5,204 nucleotides of DNA from Kordiimonadaceae bacterium (GCA_018699075.1 JABIPV010000376.1:1-5204); one strand, 5' to 3'. Shown: positions 1 to 5,204, counted from the stretch's first letter. The notes: a model not told the origin generated them from the letters alone. A program made the numbers and translations.

Positions 1-200
1 AAGCAATTAAGTTCCTTCAAGGGCACTATACACGGGATCAGTACTTAAAAAATTCAGATAGTTTAGGTAAGTATACTATTGCAATGATTGATAATTTTAA
101 TGATGAAACTGAGGCGGCCAAAGCACTTTGGACAGAAGTTACAAATAATAATCATAAAGGATATTGGCTTGCGGAGGTAGAACTGCTAAATTTAAAATAA
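1..200 (+). CDS. C-terminal fragment of a TPR-type protein, tandem paralogue of the next gene
   Basis: Open from the left edge (codons begin at base 3) to TAA at 198-200, giving 65 visible residues; the start lies outside the window. No family domain could be called from this piece alone. It aligns without gaps to the last 66 residues of the protein at 234-1166, with 29 identities over 64 positions by my count. Shared elements include RD..LK, D.LGKY..AM.D.F, EAA...W.E.T and G[YF]W.AE.EL. It is therefore the end of a paralogue, and by analogy probably a secreted helical-repeat protein of about 300 residues. The next gene starts 33 bp downstream on the same strand with no terminator between them, so the two are probably co-transcribed. 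Function unknown. Confidence 0.85.
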   Translation, partial: AIKFLQGHYTRDQYLKNSDSLGKYTIAMIDNFNDETEAAKALWTEVTNNNHKGYWLAEVELLNLK

Positions 201-222
201 TAATACAGCTATATTAAATTTT

Positions 223-228
223 GGAGAG
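223..228 (+). promoter_or_regulatory. Shine-Dalgarno site of the TPR protein gene
   Basis: GGAGAG ends 5 nt before the ATG at 234. It is the only purine-rich ribosome-binding candidate in the 33-bp gap after the upstream paralogue, and it supports the ATG at 234 as the start. Confidence 0.7.
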
Positions 229-233
229 TATTA

Positions 234-1166
234 ATGGTACGTATTTTTGTTTTAATTTTGATGTCAATTGCCTTTGTGGCTACGAGTTCTACTGCATCAC
301 TAAGTCAAGATAGGCTTGTTAGAGAAGCCTATGCCATGAGCCATACGCCAACGGGCCGCCCATTCAGAGATACTAAATTTAATGAAAAAACCTTAGCATT
401 CTTCACAAAAGATTTGGAAATTGCAAAAGCGACAATGGCGATAGCACCGGAACGGGAAGATAGTTATGTATGGCTAGGCCGCCGTCATGGTTATTTGGGG
501 GAACTGCCGCAAGCGATAGAGGTTTTTACAGAAGGCCTGGAAATTTTTCCTGACAGTTATAAACTATATCGATATCGTGGACGTCACCTTGCCCGTAATT
601 ACCAATTTGAAGATGCCATTAAAGATTATAAAAAAGCAGCAGAACTGCTCGAAGATGAACCGGATAGTTATGAACCAAACGGGATTGCCAATGGCCTTGA
701 CCTAACACTTTCTACGTTTAAGCAAAATATTCCTTATTATCTAGGGCAAACGAGTATGGCGGTTGGCGATTATGAAACTGTTATCAGTGCAATGGATGAA
801 GCCATTCATGTTCCGGTTCTTTTTGCTTATATGGAAGAACTTGTTCCTGTTACTTTCTGGAAATATATGGCGTGGCGCAAATTGGGCGAACACCAATTGG
901 CAGAAACAGAATTGGTTAAAGTACCAAGCGAATATCCTTTAATTGAAAATTATACCTATCATGCGGCATTGAATTATTTAAAAGGCAAGTATGAACGCGA
1001 TGATTTTCTTAAGTCAGCGGATATACTTGGTAAATATGCGGTAGCCATGAAAGATCACTTTGAAGGCAACAATGAAGCCGCGATTAAAATTTGGAATGAG
1101 ATAACAGATGCCAGCCCACGTGGGTTCTGGCCTGCGGAAGCTGAACTTATGATGATTAATAAGTAA
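234..1166 (+). CDS. Secreted TPR-repeat protein
   Basis: A 310-residue protein with an N-terminal signal peptide: Arg3, a hydrophobic core at about residues 4-16, and a likely signal peptidase I site after Ala21 (S-T-A). The mature protein is therefore predicted to be periplasmic or exported. Residues about 75-106 and 108-142 fit the tetratricopeptide pattern (W-LG---G-L--A---F---L---P, then Y--RG------FEDAI-DY-KA). Weaker repeat-like helices lie at about 165-195 and 205-235. TPR domains are protein-interaction scaffolds and no catalytic motif is visible. The C-terminal 66 residues match the truncated upstream gene, so this is the second member of a tandem pair. The start is supported by GGAGAG 5 nt upstream. 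The partner and biological role cannot be told from sequence. Confidence 0.9.
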   Translation: MVRIFVLILMSIAFVATSSTASLSQDRLVREAYAMSHTPTGRPFRDTKFNEKTLAFFTKDLEIAKATMAIAPEREDSYVWLGRRHGYLGELPQAIEVFTEGLEIFPDSYKLYRYRGRHLARNYQFEDAIKDYKKAAELLEDEPDSYEPNGIANGLDLTLSTFKQNIPYYLGQTSMAVGDYETVISAMDEAIHVPVLFAYMEELVPVTFWKYMAWRKLGEHQLAETELVKVPSEYPLIENYTYHAALNYLKGKYERDDFLKSADILGKYAVAMKDHFEGNNEAAIKIWNEITDASPRGFWPAEAELMMINK

Positions 1167-1187
1167 CTTCATTTTACACTCTATAGT

Positions 1188-1223
1188 CGTCATTCACCGA
1201 CTTGATCGGTGAATCCATTGGGG
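1188..1223 (+). repeat. Palindromic intergenic repeat, left copy
   Basis: The core is a perfect stem-loop: ATTCACCGA (1192-1200), loop CTTGA (1201-1205), TCGGTGAAT (1206-1214). With its flanks (CGTC before, TC-ATT--GG after) it matches, in inverted orientation, a second copy at about 1519-1554, with 29 of 36 positions identical by my count. It lies between the TPR gene stop and the GIY-YIG start. It has no following T-run, so it is not a typical rho-independent terminator. It resembles REP-like or IHF-like dispersed palindromes of proteobacteria; whether it is repeated elsewhere in the genome cannot be seen here. Confidence 0.85.
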
Positions 1224-1224
1224 A
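1220..1224 (+). promoter_or_regulatory. Ribosome-binding site that decides the GIY-YIG start
   Basis: GGGGA lies 8 nt before the ATG at 1233 but directly abuts the ATG at 1224. It is downstream of the GTG at 1209, which sits inside the second arm of the palindrome. Spacing therefore favours initiation at 1233. The site overlaps the outer edge of the repeat, so the stem-loop could influence translation. Confidence 0.55.
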
Positions 1225-1232
1225 TGTCCCGT

Positions 1233-1523
1233 ATGCTCTATTTTACGTATATAATGGCGAGCGAAAGACAAGGAACGCTCTACATTGGTATGACAAATGA
1301 TCTTGTTCGTCGGGTGTGGGAGCATAAAAATCATTGTGTAAAAGGTTTTACGACTAAATATAATATATCCAACTTAGTCTGGTTTGAAATTCATGCAACG
1401 GCGCAGAGTGCCATATCGGCTGAAAAGAGAATGAAGCGATATAGACGGAAATGGAAAGTAGATTTAATTGAGAAAGAAAATCCAAACTGGATTGACCTTT
1501 ATGACACCATTTCATCTCCCTGA
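1233..1523 (+). CDS. GIY-YIG endonuclease domain protein, stand-alone
   Basis: A 96-residue protein made up of a single GIY-YIG domain, the nuclease fold found in UvrC, group I intron homing enzymes and many small uncharacterised bacterial proteins. With the start at 1233, the first motif strand is YFTYI (3-7) and the second is LYIG (16-19). TNDLVRR (21-27) supplies the usual catalytic Arg region, followed by EHK (30-32) and the probable metal-binding Glu64 in the AEK segment. The C-terminal NPNWIDLY (83-90) is typical of the small YhbQ/UPF0213-like group. An upstream in-frame GTG (1209) and an ATG (1224) are possible starts but less likely, because the GTG lies in the palindrome and the ATG has no spacing from GGGG. 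The gene is bracketed by inverted repeats, suggesting the repeats and nuclease form a unit. DNA-cleaving activity is inferred from the family only. Confidence 0.9.
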   Translation: MLYFTYIMASERQGTLYIGMTNDLVRRVWEHKNHCVKGFTTKYNISNLVWFEIHATAQSAISAEKRMKRYRRKWKVDLIEKENPNWIDLYDTISSP

Positions 1524-1554
1524 ATAGACTCGCCGATCAAGTCGGCGAGTGACG
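1519..1554 (-). repeat. Palindromic intergenic repeat, right copy, inverted
   Basis: The core stem-loop is ACTCGCCGA (1528-1536), loop TCAAG (1537-1541), TCGGCGAGT (1542-1550). Read on the minus strand, its loop and inner stem are identical to the left copy. The arms differ at two base pairs, each changed on both sides: T-A to C-G and A-T to G-C. The repeat begins within the last two codons of the GIY-YIG gene. It could act as a transcription barrier between that gene and the convergent gene at 1616-1882, but no T-run follows it. Confidence 0.85.
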
Positions 1555-1615
1555 AAATGTGAGAATTAGATTAAATGTAGAAATCTATATATAAGTATCA
1601 ATTTGTGTTTAAAAA

Positions 1616-1882
1616 TTATTCTTCACTAATTCTGGTGAGGGACAGAATGACGTGGCTGAGGGCGACGGCCATTAAAGTAATAATTATGAAGAATGCACTA
1701 ATAATAAAGTGTCCAGAGAAGTGAACTGTTTTAAAATAAGGGTCTAATAAGAATATTATAGCAAGGTGAACCGCGGGAACAGTGGCATAAGGTATCGATT
1801 TTAGTTTATATTTTCGTAGCAATATTTCAGTTGGAAGAAATACTAAAACAAACCAAATAATCAATACTCCAATAATTTCCAT
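1616..1882 (-). CDS. Small three-helix membrane protein, unknown
   Basis: An 88-residue protein I do not recognise. It is almost entirely hydrophobic, with predicted membrane segments at about residues 3-22, 31-48 and 56-81. The basic loop RKYKLK (23-28) suggests that loop is cytoplasmic by the positive-inside rule, and the tail is short and acidic (SEE). The start ATG lies 20 bp after the stop of the ammonia-lyase gene with no room for a separate promoter, so it is probably co-transcribed with that gene. The only ribosome-binding candidate is a weak AAGAA. A link to diaminopropionate metabolism is possible from position only. Its small size and lack of a known family leave some doubt that it is functional. 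Confidence 0.65.
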   Translation of the reverse strand: MEIIGVLIIWFVLVFLPTEILLRKYKLKSIPYATVPAVHLAIIFLLDPYFKTVHFSGHFIISAFFIIITLMAVALSHVILSLTRISEE

Positions 1883-1902
1883 TTAATATTCTTATAATTT
1901 TA

Positions 1903-3066
1903 TCATCCAGAAATAATTTTATCGTAAATTTCTTGATCTGTCGCGCCTTCTGTGCCGAAAAGCAATACGCGTGAACTTTGGTTTAGTCCCAGTGCTTCTT
2001 TTATATTTTGGTTATATTTAAGTTCGGTTAGAAGGGCGAGGCCGGCGACGCCACTTTCGCCGGCAACAATTTTTTCATCATCGCCCATACCACTGGCGAG
2101 CAGTCGCATAGCAGGGGCCACATGATCATCCCCAATGGTGATAAAATCATCGGCGTTATCCTTTAATATATTCCAACCGATTGCAGAAACTTCACCACAA
2201 GAAAGGCCACCCATAATGGTTTCCGTTTTGATATGTACCATTTTGGGGCTTCCTGCAATGGCACTTTGATGTAAGCAATCGGCACTTTCGGGTTCAACAA
2301 CGATCAAACGGGGGCGGTTATCCGGCCATAGCTTTGCTGCATGGGCACATATGGTTCCCGCAAGGCCGCCAACACCCCCTTGAACAATTATATGTGTTGG
2401 TGGTGGCGAAGCTTCGAGTTGGTCAACAATTTCGGTGGTCATTACGCTATAACCTGCCATAACAAATTTTGGCACATACATGTAACCAATATATGATGTG
2501 TCTGAAATGATGTGCCAGAAATTTTCAATGGCGTCTCTTTTTACTTTATGAAGGCTATCGTCATAATTACCGTCAACCCACGTGACCTCTGCACCAAGTA
2601 ATTCAACGGCTATACCCCGGCTTTCACTTACGCCTTTGTGCATATATATTTTACAGTTAATTCCGCATTCTTTAGCGCCCCAAGCAACCGAGCGGCCATG
2701 ATTACCATCGGTCGCCGTGACAACGGTAAAGTCCTTTAAGTCATCGACATATTTTCCAGTTTTTAAATCATTGTCTAGTATATTTACGCCCGGGTATTTT
2801 ACGCTTAAATGGTCTTTCAATACTTTAATAACTGCGTAAGCGCCGCCCAATGCTTTGAAACTTTTAAGGCCAAAGCGATGCCCTTCATCCTTATAAAGGA
2901 TTTCACCAATATCAAGATCACTTGCAAGATTTGACAACTTAATCAAGGGGGTAGGAGCATAGTCAGTCCAATTTTTTATGCTTAAATAAGCATCATCAAA
3001 AAGTTCAGGACTTAATATATCGTCAATATTTTCATATGTTGGGTTATTTTTATAATGATTAATCAT
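1903..3066 (-). CDS. dpaL: Diaminopropionate ammonia-lyase
   Basis: A 387-residue PLP enzyme of fold type II (tryptophan synthase beta family), close in length to E. coli YgeX (about 398). The family converts 2,3-diaminopropionate to pyruvate and two ammonia in the cytoplasm. Visible motifs: RFGLKSFKALGGAYA with the PLP Schiff-base Lys71; TDGNHGR (119-125) with Asp120; SDT with Asp189; the phosphate-binding glycine loop QGGVGGLAG (229-237); VEPESADC (257-264); MGGLSCGE (285-292); GESG (336-339); GTEGATD (371-377). Asp120 and Asp189 correspond to the catalytic aspartates of YgeX with the same spacing, and Cys264 and Cys290 match its reported disulfide pair. The start at 3066 gives a normal N-terminus although no strong ribosome-binding site precedes it. 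Threonine dehydratase or threonine synthase is the main alternative, but the D-G-N-H-G-R and MGGLSCGE motifs favour this call. The usual E. coli yge/yqe neighbours are absent. Confidence 0.93.
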   Translation of the reverse strand: MINHYKNNPTYENIDDILSPELFDDAYLSIKNWTDYAPTPLIKLSNLASDLDIGEILYKDEGHRFGLKSFKALGGAYAVIKVLKDHLSVKYPGVNILDNDLKTGKYVDDLKDFTVVTATDGNHGRSVAWGAKECGINCKIYMHKGVSESRGIAVELLGAEVTWVDGNYDDSLHKVKRDAIENFWHIISDTSYIGYMYVPKFVMAGYSVMTTEIVDQLEASPPPTHIIVQGGVGGLAGTICAHAAKLWPDNRPRLIVVEPESADCLHQSAIAGSPKMVHIKTETIMGGLSCGEVSAIGWNILKDNADDFITIGDDHVAPAMRLLASGMGDDEKIVAGESGVAGLALLTELKYNQNIKEALGLNQSSRVLLFGTEGATDQEIYDKIISG

Positions 3067-3090
3067 TTAAAATTTGTGCTTTACATTTAT

Positions 3091-3139
3091 ATTATAAAAA
3101 TTAATTTATATTATATTGCTAAATGGGTTTAATAAACAA
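3091..3139 (-). promoter_or_regulatory. Possible sigma-70-type promoter of the dpaL gene
   Basis: On the minus strand a perfect TATAAT (3110-3115) is preceded by TTGTTT (3134-3139) with an 18-nt spacer. A second TATAAT lies at 3091-3096. Both precede the lyase ATG at 3066 by a plausible leader length. The region is very AT-rich, so chance matches are likely. Confidence 0.35.
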
Positions 3140-3147
3140 ATCAATTA

Positions 3148-3705
3148 TTAAAATGATGAATTTGGTTGTTTTAAAAATTCTGTTTCTTCTTTTCTATTAC
3201 GGCGTTTTAAAATTTTATTTCTGTGCGGATACCGTCCGAAACGATCTATTATTTTTTTATGCTGAAGTTCAAAATTAAGCGAGTTTTCCATACCTTTTGC
3301 ACTAAAAAGAAGTTCGGCAACTTTATGTATTTCACTACTTTCACTGTGCATTAACGGCATATACATGAATGATTTTTGTTCTGGATTTAGATCGCGATCA
3401 AAACCTTTTTCGACAGCATTTTGTGATAAACAAACGGCTAAGGCATCTGTTGCAAAGGCTTCTTTTTTATCGCGAAACATATTTCGTGGGAATTGATCAA
3501 GAATAATAATTTCAGCAAGTGAAGAGAGGGGATCATATCGCCAATTAAAAAGCTCCCCCGAAGCGGCCTTTTTATAAATATCAGAAAAACGGGATTTAAT
3601 AACTTTATCAAATGTCAGGTTCTTTTTCCACCAGTCCTCCGGTGTTATTTCAGTGAACCAAAATTCGATTATTTCATTGGCAGTGACTTCTTTTTTCTTA
3701 ATCAT
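3148..3705 (-). CDS. DUF924 family protein
   Basis: A 185-residue soluble protein matching the DUF924 family over its full length. Family hallmarks seen: FWF (15-17) after the first helix, DWWKKN (24-29), the signature LDQFPRN (69-75), FATD (84-87), YMPLMHSE (115-122), KKIIDRFGRYPHRN (150-163) and the C-terminal PNSSF (181-185). Known members fold as a TPR-like all-helical bundle. Their biochemical function is not established, so none is claimed. The start is strongly supported by GAGGTGA just upstream. The C-terminus ends exactly where the family normally ends, so the gene is intact. It lies 81 bp upstream of the lyase gene on the same strand, a gap that contains a candidate promoter, so co-transcription is uncertain. 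Confidence 0.9.
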   Translation of the reverse strand: MIKKKEVTANEIIEFWFTEITPEDWWKKNLTFDKVIKSRFSDIYKKAASGELFNWRYDPLSSLAEIIILDQFPRNMFRDKKEAFATDALAVCLSQNAVEKGFDRDLNPEQKSFMYMPLMHSESSEIHKVAELLFSAKGMENSLNFELQHKKIIDRFGRYPHRNKILKRRNRKEETEFLKQPNSSF

Positions 3706-3709
3706 CTCA

Positions 3710-3716
3710 TCACCTC
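3710..3716 (-). promoter_or_regulatory. Strong Shine-Dalgarno site of the DUF924 gene
   Basis: Minus-strand GAGGTGA matches the anti-Shine-Dalgarno sequence well and ends 4 nt before the ATG at 3705. It is the best ribosome-binding site in the window and fixes the start. Confidence 0.8.
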
Positions 3717-3748
3717 TAATTATTAATTAATTTCAAACACTTGAGAAG

Positions 3749-3776
3749 ACTATACGGACTTTAAGATACTTTTAAA
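3749..3776 (-). promoter_or_regulatory. Possible promoter of the DUF924 gene
   Basis: On the minus strand TATAGT (3749-3754) follows TTTAAA (3771-3776) with a 16-nt spacer, placing a start about 35 nt before the DUF924 ATG. The -10 box has five of six consensus bases and the -35 only four. TTTAAA is also part of a small A/T palindrome (CTTTAA/TTAAAG, 3759-3777). Weak call. Confidence 0.3.
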
Positions 3777-3784
3777 GGGAAAGT

Positions 3785-4036
3785 TTAGTCGTCTTTTAAA
3801 ATTGGTTTTTTTAATTTTTTGCCGACAATACAAATATAAACTCCAGCGGGTATTGCGAGAACAGATGCAGTGATCGGTATCGTGTTTTCTATAATGCCGT
3901 GAATACCAAGGGTTTCTACAAGGAAATATGAATACATCGCACCGATGGAAATCATAAAACTGCCAAATACTTGCATGATTATGCTTAGCATTTTGTAGTT
4001 AAAAAGGATGCTTTCAGTTTTATTCTTATTGGCCAT
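3785..4036 (-). CDS. Small two-helix membrane protein, unknown
   Basis: An 83-residue protein I do not recognise. A polar basic N-terminus (MANKNKTE) precedes predicted membrane segments at about residues 17-40 and 54-71. It ends in a basic tail (GKKLKKPILKDD), so both termini are probably cytoplasmic in a hairpin topology. The ATG at 4036 has GAGAAG 5 nt upstream (4042-4047 on the minus strand), a reasonable ribosome-binding site. It lies 79 bp before the DUF924 gene and about 50 bp after the extended YdjM frame, all on the minus strand. The membrane segments and ribosome-binding site argue that it is a real gene, but no function can be assigned. Confidence 0.65.
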   Translation of the reverse strand: MANKNKTESILFNYKMLSIIMQVFGSFMISIGAMYSYFLVETLGIHGIIENTIPITASVLAIPAGVYICIVGKKLKKPILKDD

Positions 4037-4087
4037 TTAATCTTCTCGCTTGGTTATGATTTGCTCATACCATAATATAGGAATGAA

Positions 4088-4153
4088 TTAAAGATCGCTT
4101 TGAATTTTTTTCTTTAAATTTATTGCTATTATAAATATCAAACATGGTAATCA
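4088..4153 (-). other. In-frame continuation of the YdjM gene beyond TGA
   Basis: After the TGA at 4151-4153 the same frame runs 20 sense codons to TAA at 4088-4090. It encodes LPCLIFIIAINLKKK and a short polar end: a hydrophobic membrane segment followed by a basic anchor. Replacing the TGA with Trp (TGG) gives SELWLI-W-LPC, the kind of sequence I expect at the last helix of this family. It looks like a genuine former or recoded part of the gene rather than random intergenic DNA. Confidence 0.6.
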
Positions 4154-4621
4154 AATCAGCCATAGTTCTGACCATAAAACGCTCGCCCCTCGTGCGGTGA
4201 GGAAGTTTGAAAGACCAATTGGCGATACTTCAATTGGTGTGATCGGAAAAAAATATCGCTCAGATGTAAAAGGCCAGAAGAAAGCGATGCCGCTTCCGCC
4301 ATTGGTAAGCGCATCCAAAAAACCATGGGAGGCTGTGCCTAAAAACATCAGGGCGAAGATGTGTTTTTTTGTGCAATTAAAATATGGCTTAAATAAAAGG
4401 GAAACCAAGCCAATAATCATGGCAATGAAAAGTGAGTGGGAAAAACCCCGGTGACCAAATTGGTCGCCGTAAGGAACACCGAACTTAAAGGAGATGACAT
4501 CAATATCAGGAATTATTGAGGCTATACTCGCAGCGATTAATAAACGGGTTGATATTTTCTCTCGGCCAATAACATAGGCAACAACAATAGGCATAAGCGG
4601 ATGAGTTATTATCGTTGCCAT
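4151..4621 (-). CDS. YdjM-family membrane-bound metal-dependent hydrolase, C-terminus interrupted by TGA
   Basis: A 156-residue product up to TGA, with the YdjM/DUF457 (PF04307) pattern. His7 follows the start (THP). PDID (38-41) supplies two Asp, GHRGFSHS (56-63) gives His57 and His62, and HGFLDALTNGG (99-109) gives His99 and Asp103; these are the probable metal ligands. Hydrophobic segments lie at about 8-18, 26-38, 63-78 and 88-100, so it is an inner-membrane protein. The substrate is unknown; E. coli YdjM is a LexA-regulated inner-membrane protein, but no LexA box is visible here. The start lies 6 bp after the amine oxidase stop, with its ribosome-binding site inside that gene. The protein stops just before the expected last membrane helix, which is encoded in the same frame beyond the TGA down to 4088 (177 codons in total). 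The catalytic residues are all upstream of the interruption. Confidence 0.85.
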   Translation of the reverse strand: MATIITHPLMPIVVAYVIGREKISTRLLIAASIASIIPDIDVISFKFGVPYGDQFGHRGFSHSLFIAMIIGLVSLLFKPYFNCTKKHIFALMFLGTASHGFLDALTNGGSGIAFFWPFTSERYFFPITPIEVSPIGLSNFLTARGASVLWSELWLI

Positions 4622-4627
4622 TAATGC

Positions 4628-5204
4628 TTATCCTTTAGCGACACGCTTATCGAGTTCTTCCATTGTGTACCATGCGGCCTCAATAGCACCGACCATCCAT
4701 CCCCCTTGGATTGAGGCAATACCATTGCCGGAAAACAGAACGCGGCTTTCGCCTTTTAACACGGTTGGTAGTTGGCGGGCGCGTTTGCGTCTTGTCCATA
4801 GAACCCAACCACCAAGTTGATATTTATGTTTGTGCCAAGAAATTGACATGGCGTTTCCGGAATAATTTTGCCTGAATTTACCTGGGTGAAGTTTTTCCCC
4901 GACGGAAAGAACAAATTCTTCGCGACCTTTAAGGTCTAAATTACTAAGTCGTGCTGCTTGTCCGCCCCAAATATAACAGCCAAGCAAAACACCAGGTTTA
5001 TTACTGTGCAAATCAGAAGAAGGATAAGCCATTGTATTATGACCGACGATATCGGTGAGGGACTGGCCGCCATAAATCATTTCGTCTTGTTCCCAAAAAC
5101 GTCTGTCTAATTGAATGCCGTATTTGAAAGCCGGTGCGCCGGTCGGTGCTTTAATGGCATTCACTAGATCTGTACTAAAGTTATTGGTAATTTTTGAAAC
5201 AACA
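4628..5204 (-). CDS. Flavin monoamine oxidase family protein, C-terminal part
   Basis: The frame is open from the right edge to TAA at 4628-4630, giving 191 visible residues; the N-terminal Rossmann FAD-binding half lies outside the window. The GTG at 5164 is not a start, because coding sequence with family character continues upstream of it. Family features of FAD amine or L-amino acid oxidases: APAFKYGIQLDRRFWE, IYGG, GVLLGCYIWGGQA, SISWHKHKYQLGGWVLWT (substrate domain returning to the FAD domain), and the C-terminal flavin motif VLFSGNGIASIQGGWMVGAIEAA. In the usual FAGE-H form of that motif a Glu follows the glycine; here it is SGNG. Such enzymes oxidise amines or amino acids to imines, releasing H2O2 and, after hydrolysis, ammonia. 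The substrate is not predictable from this half. It is coupled to the downstream YdjM gene. Confidence 0.85.
   Translation of the reverse strand, partial: VVSKITNNFSTDLVNAIKAPTGAPAFKYGIQLDRRFWEQDEMIYGGQSLTDIVGHNTMAYPSSDLHSNKPGVLLGCYIWGGQAARLSNLDLKGREEFVLSVGEKLHPGKFRQNYSGNAMSISWHKHKYQLGGWVLWTRRKRARQLPTVLKGESRVLFSGNGIASIQGGWMVGAIEAAWYTMEELDKRVAKG
4631..4636 (-). promoter_or_regulatory. Ribosome-binding site of the YdjM gene inside the upstream gene
   Basis: Minus-strand AAAGGA forms the last two sense codons before the amine oxidase stop and lies 9 nt before the YdjM ATG at 4621. The arrangement suggests translational coupling of the two genes. Confidence 0.6.

Noticed and set aside
1192..1214. 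Rho-independent terminator of the TPR gene
   Set aside because: The stem is sound but is followed by CCATTGGGG rather than a T-run, and the sequence is repeated in inverted form past the next gene, so a dispersed repeat explains it better.
1521..1560. Read-through of the GIY-YIG TGA into the repeat
   Set aside because: The downstream frame only translates the palindrome, and NPNWIDLY followed by a few residues is the normal family end.
3759..3777. CTTTAA/TTAAAG hairpin as a terminator after the 83-residue protein gene
   Set aside because: Six A/T-dominated base pairs with no T-run are too weak to call in such AT-rich DNA.
4151..4153. TGA decoded as tryptophan genome-wide or as selenocysteine
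   Set aside because: TGG is used for Trp throughout and other genes (lyase, GIY-YIG) end properly at TGA, the lyase with TAA directly after. No stable hairpin of the SECIS kind follows this TGA.
4197..4454. Plus-strand 85-codon open frame
   Set aside because: It lies entirely opposite the YdjM-family gene, whose protein has clear family motifs; the plus-strand translation has no recognisable features.
5162..5164. GTG as the start of the amine oxidase gene
   Set aside because: The frame continues open upstream to the window edge, and the domain visible is only the C-terminal half of the family, so the gene is cut by the window.
1..5204. Defence island, prophage or CRISPR interpretation
   Set aside because: No regularly spaced repeats, phage structural genes, integrase, Cas or toxin-antitoxin motifs were seen; the single GIY-YIG protein is of a common small chromosomal type.

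Overview
The window is AT-rich DNA, most likely from a Gram-negative, possibly alphaproteobacterial chromosome. That assignment is an inference. It rests on the Sec-type signal peptide of the TPR protein, the proteobacterial-looking DUF924 and YdjM-family proteins, and a stand-alone GIY-YIG gene sitting between short palindromes, an arrangement I associate with alphaproteobacterial genomes. No rRNA, tRNA, CRISPR array, insertion sequence with a recognisable transposase, or phage gene is visible. Gene density is high and no gene-free stretch exceeds 300 bases.

Left part, plus strand (1-1523). The 3' end of one gene (1-200) is followed after 33 bp by a complete gene for a secreted TPR-repeat protein (234-1166). 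The fragment's C-terminus aligns without gaps to the C-terminus of the complete protein, so these are tandem paralogues. Next comes a GIY-YIG endonuclease-like gene (start best placed at 1233, ending 1523). It is bracketed by two inverted copies of a roughly 36-nt repeat whose core is a perfect 9-bp stem with a 5-nt loop (1192-1214 and 1528-1550). The two stems differ by paired compensatory changes.

Middle, minus strand (1616-4036, convergent with the GIY-YIG gene). In transcription order: a small two-helix membrane protein (3785-4036), a DUF924 protein (3148-3705), a PLP-dependent diaminopropionate ammonia-lyase (1903-3066), and an 88-residue three-helix membrane protein (1616-1882) only 20 bp after the lyase. 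The gaps before the DUF924 gene and the lyase gene are about 80 bp and hold plausible promoters, so this looks like short transcription units rather than one long operon.

Right end, minus strand (4088-5204). The C-terminal portion of a flavin amine oxidase gene enters from beyond the right edge. It is followed after 6 bp by a YdjM-family membrane-bound metal-dependent hydrolase gene, probably translationally coupled to it. The YdjM reading frame stops at an in-frame TGA (4151-4153), but the same frame continues for 20 more sense codons that encode a convincing final membrane segment and basic tail. The gene therefore looks like a 177-codon gene carrying one nonsense codon where tryptophan is expected.

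Functionally, the lyase and the amine oxidase both suggest amino-acid or amine catabolism with ammonia release, but nothing shows that they share a pathway. The items most worth following up are the palindrome-flanked GIY-YIG unit and the interrupted YdjM gene. I did not find a clear new multi-gene system.
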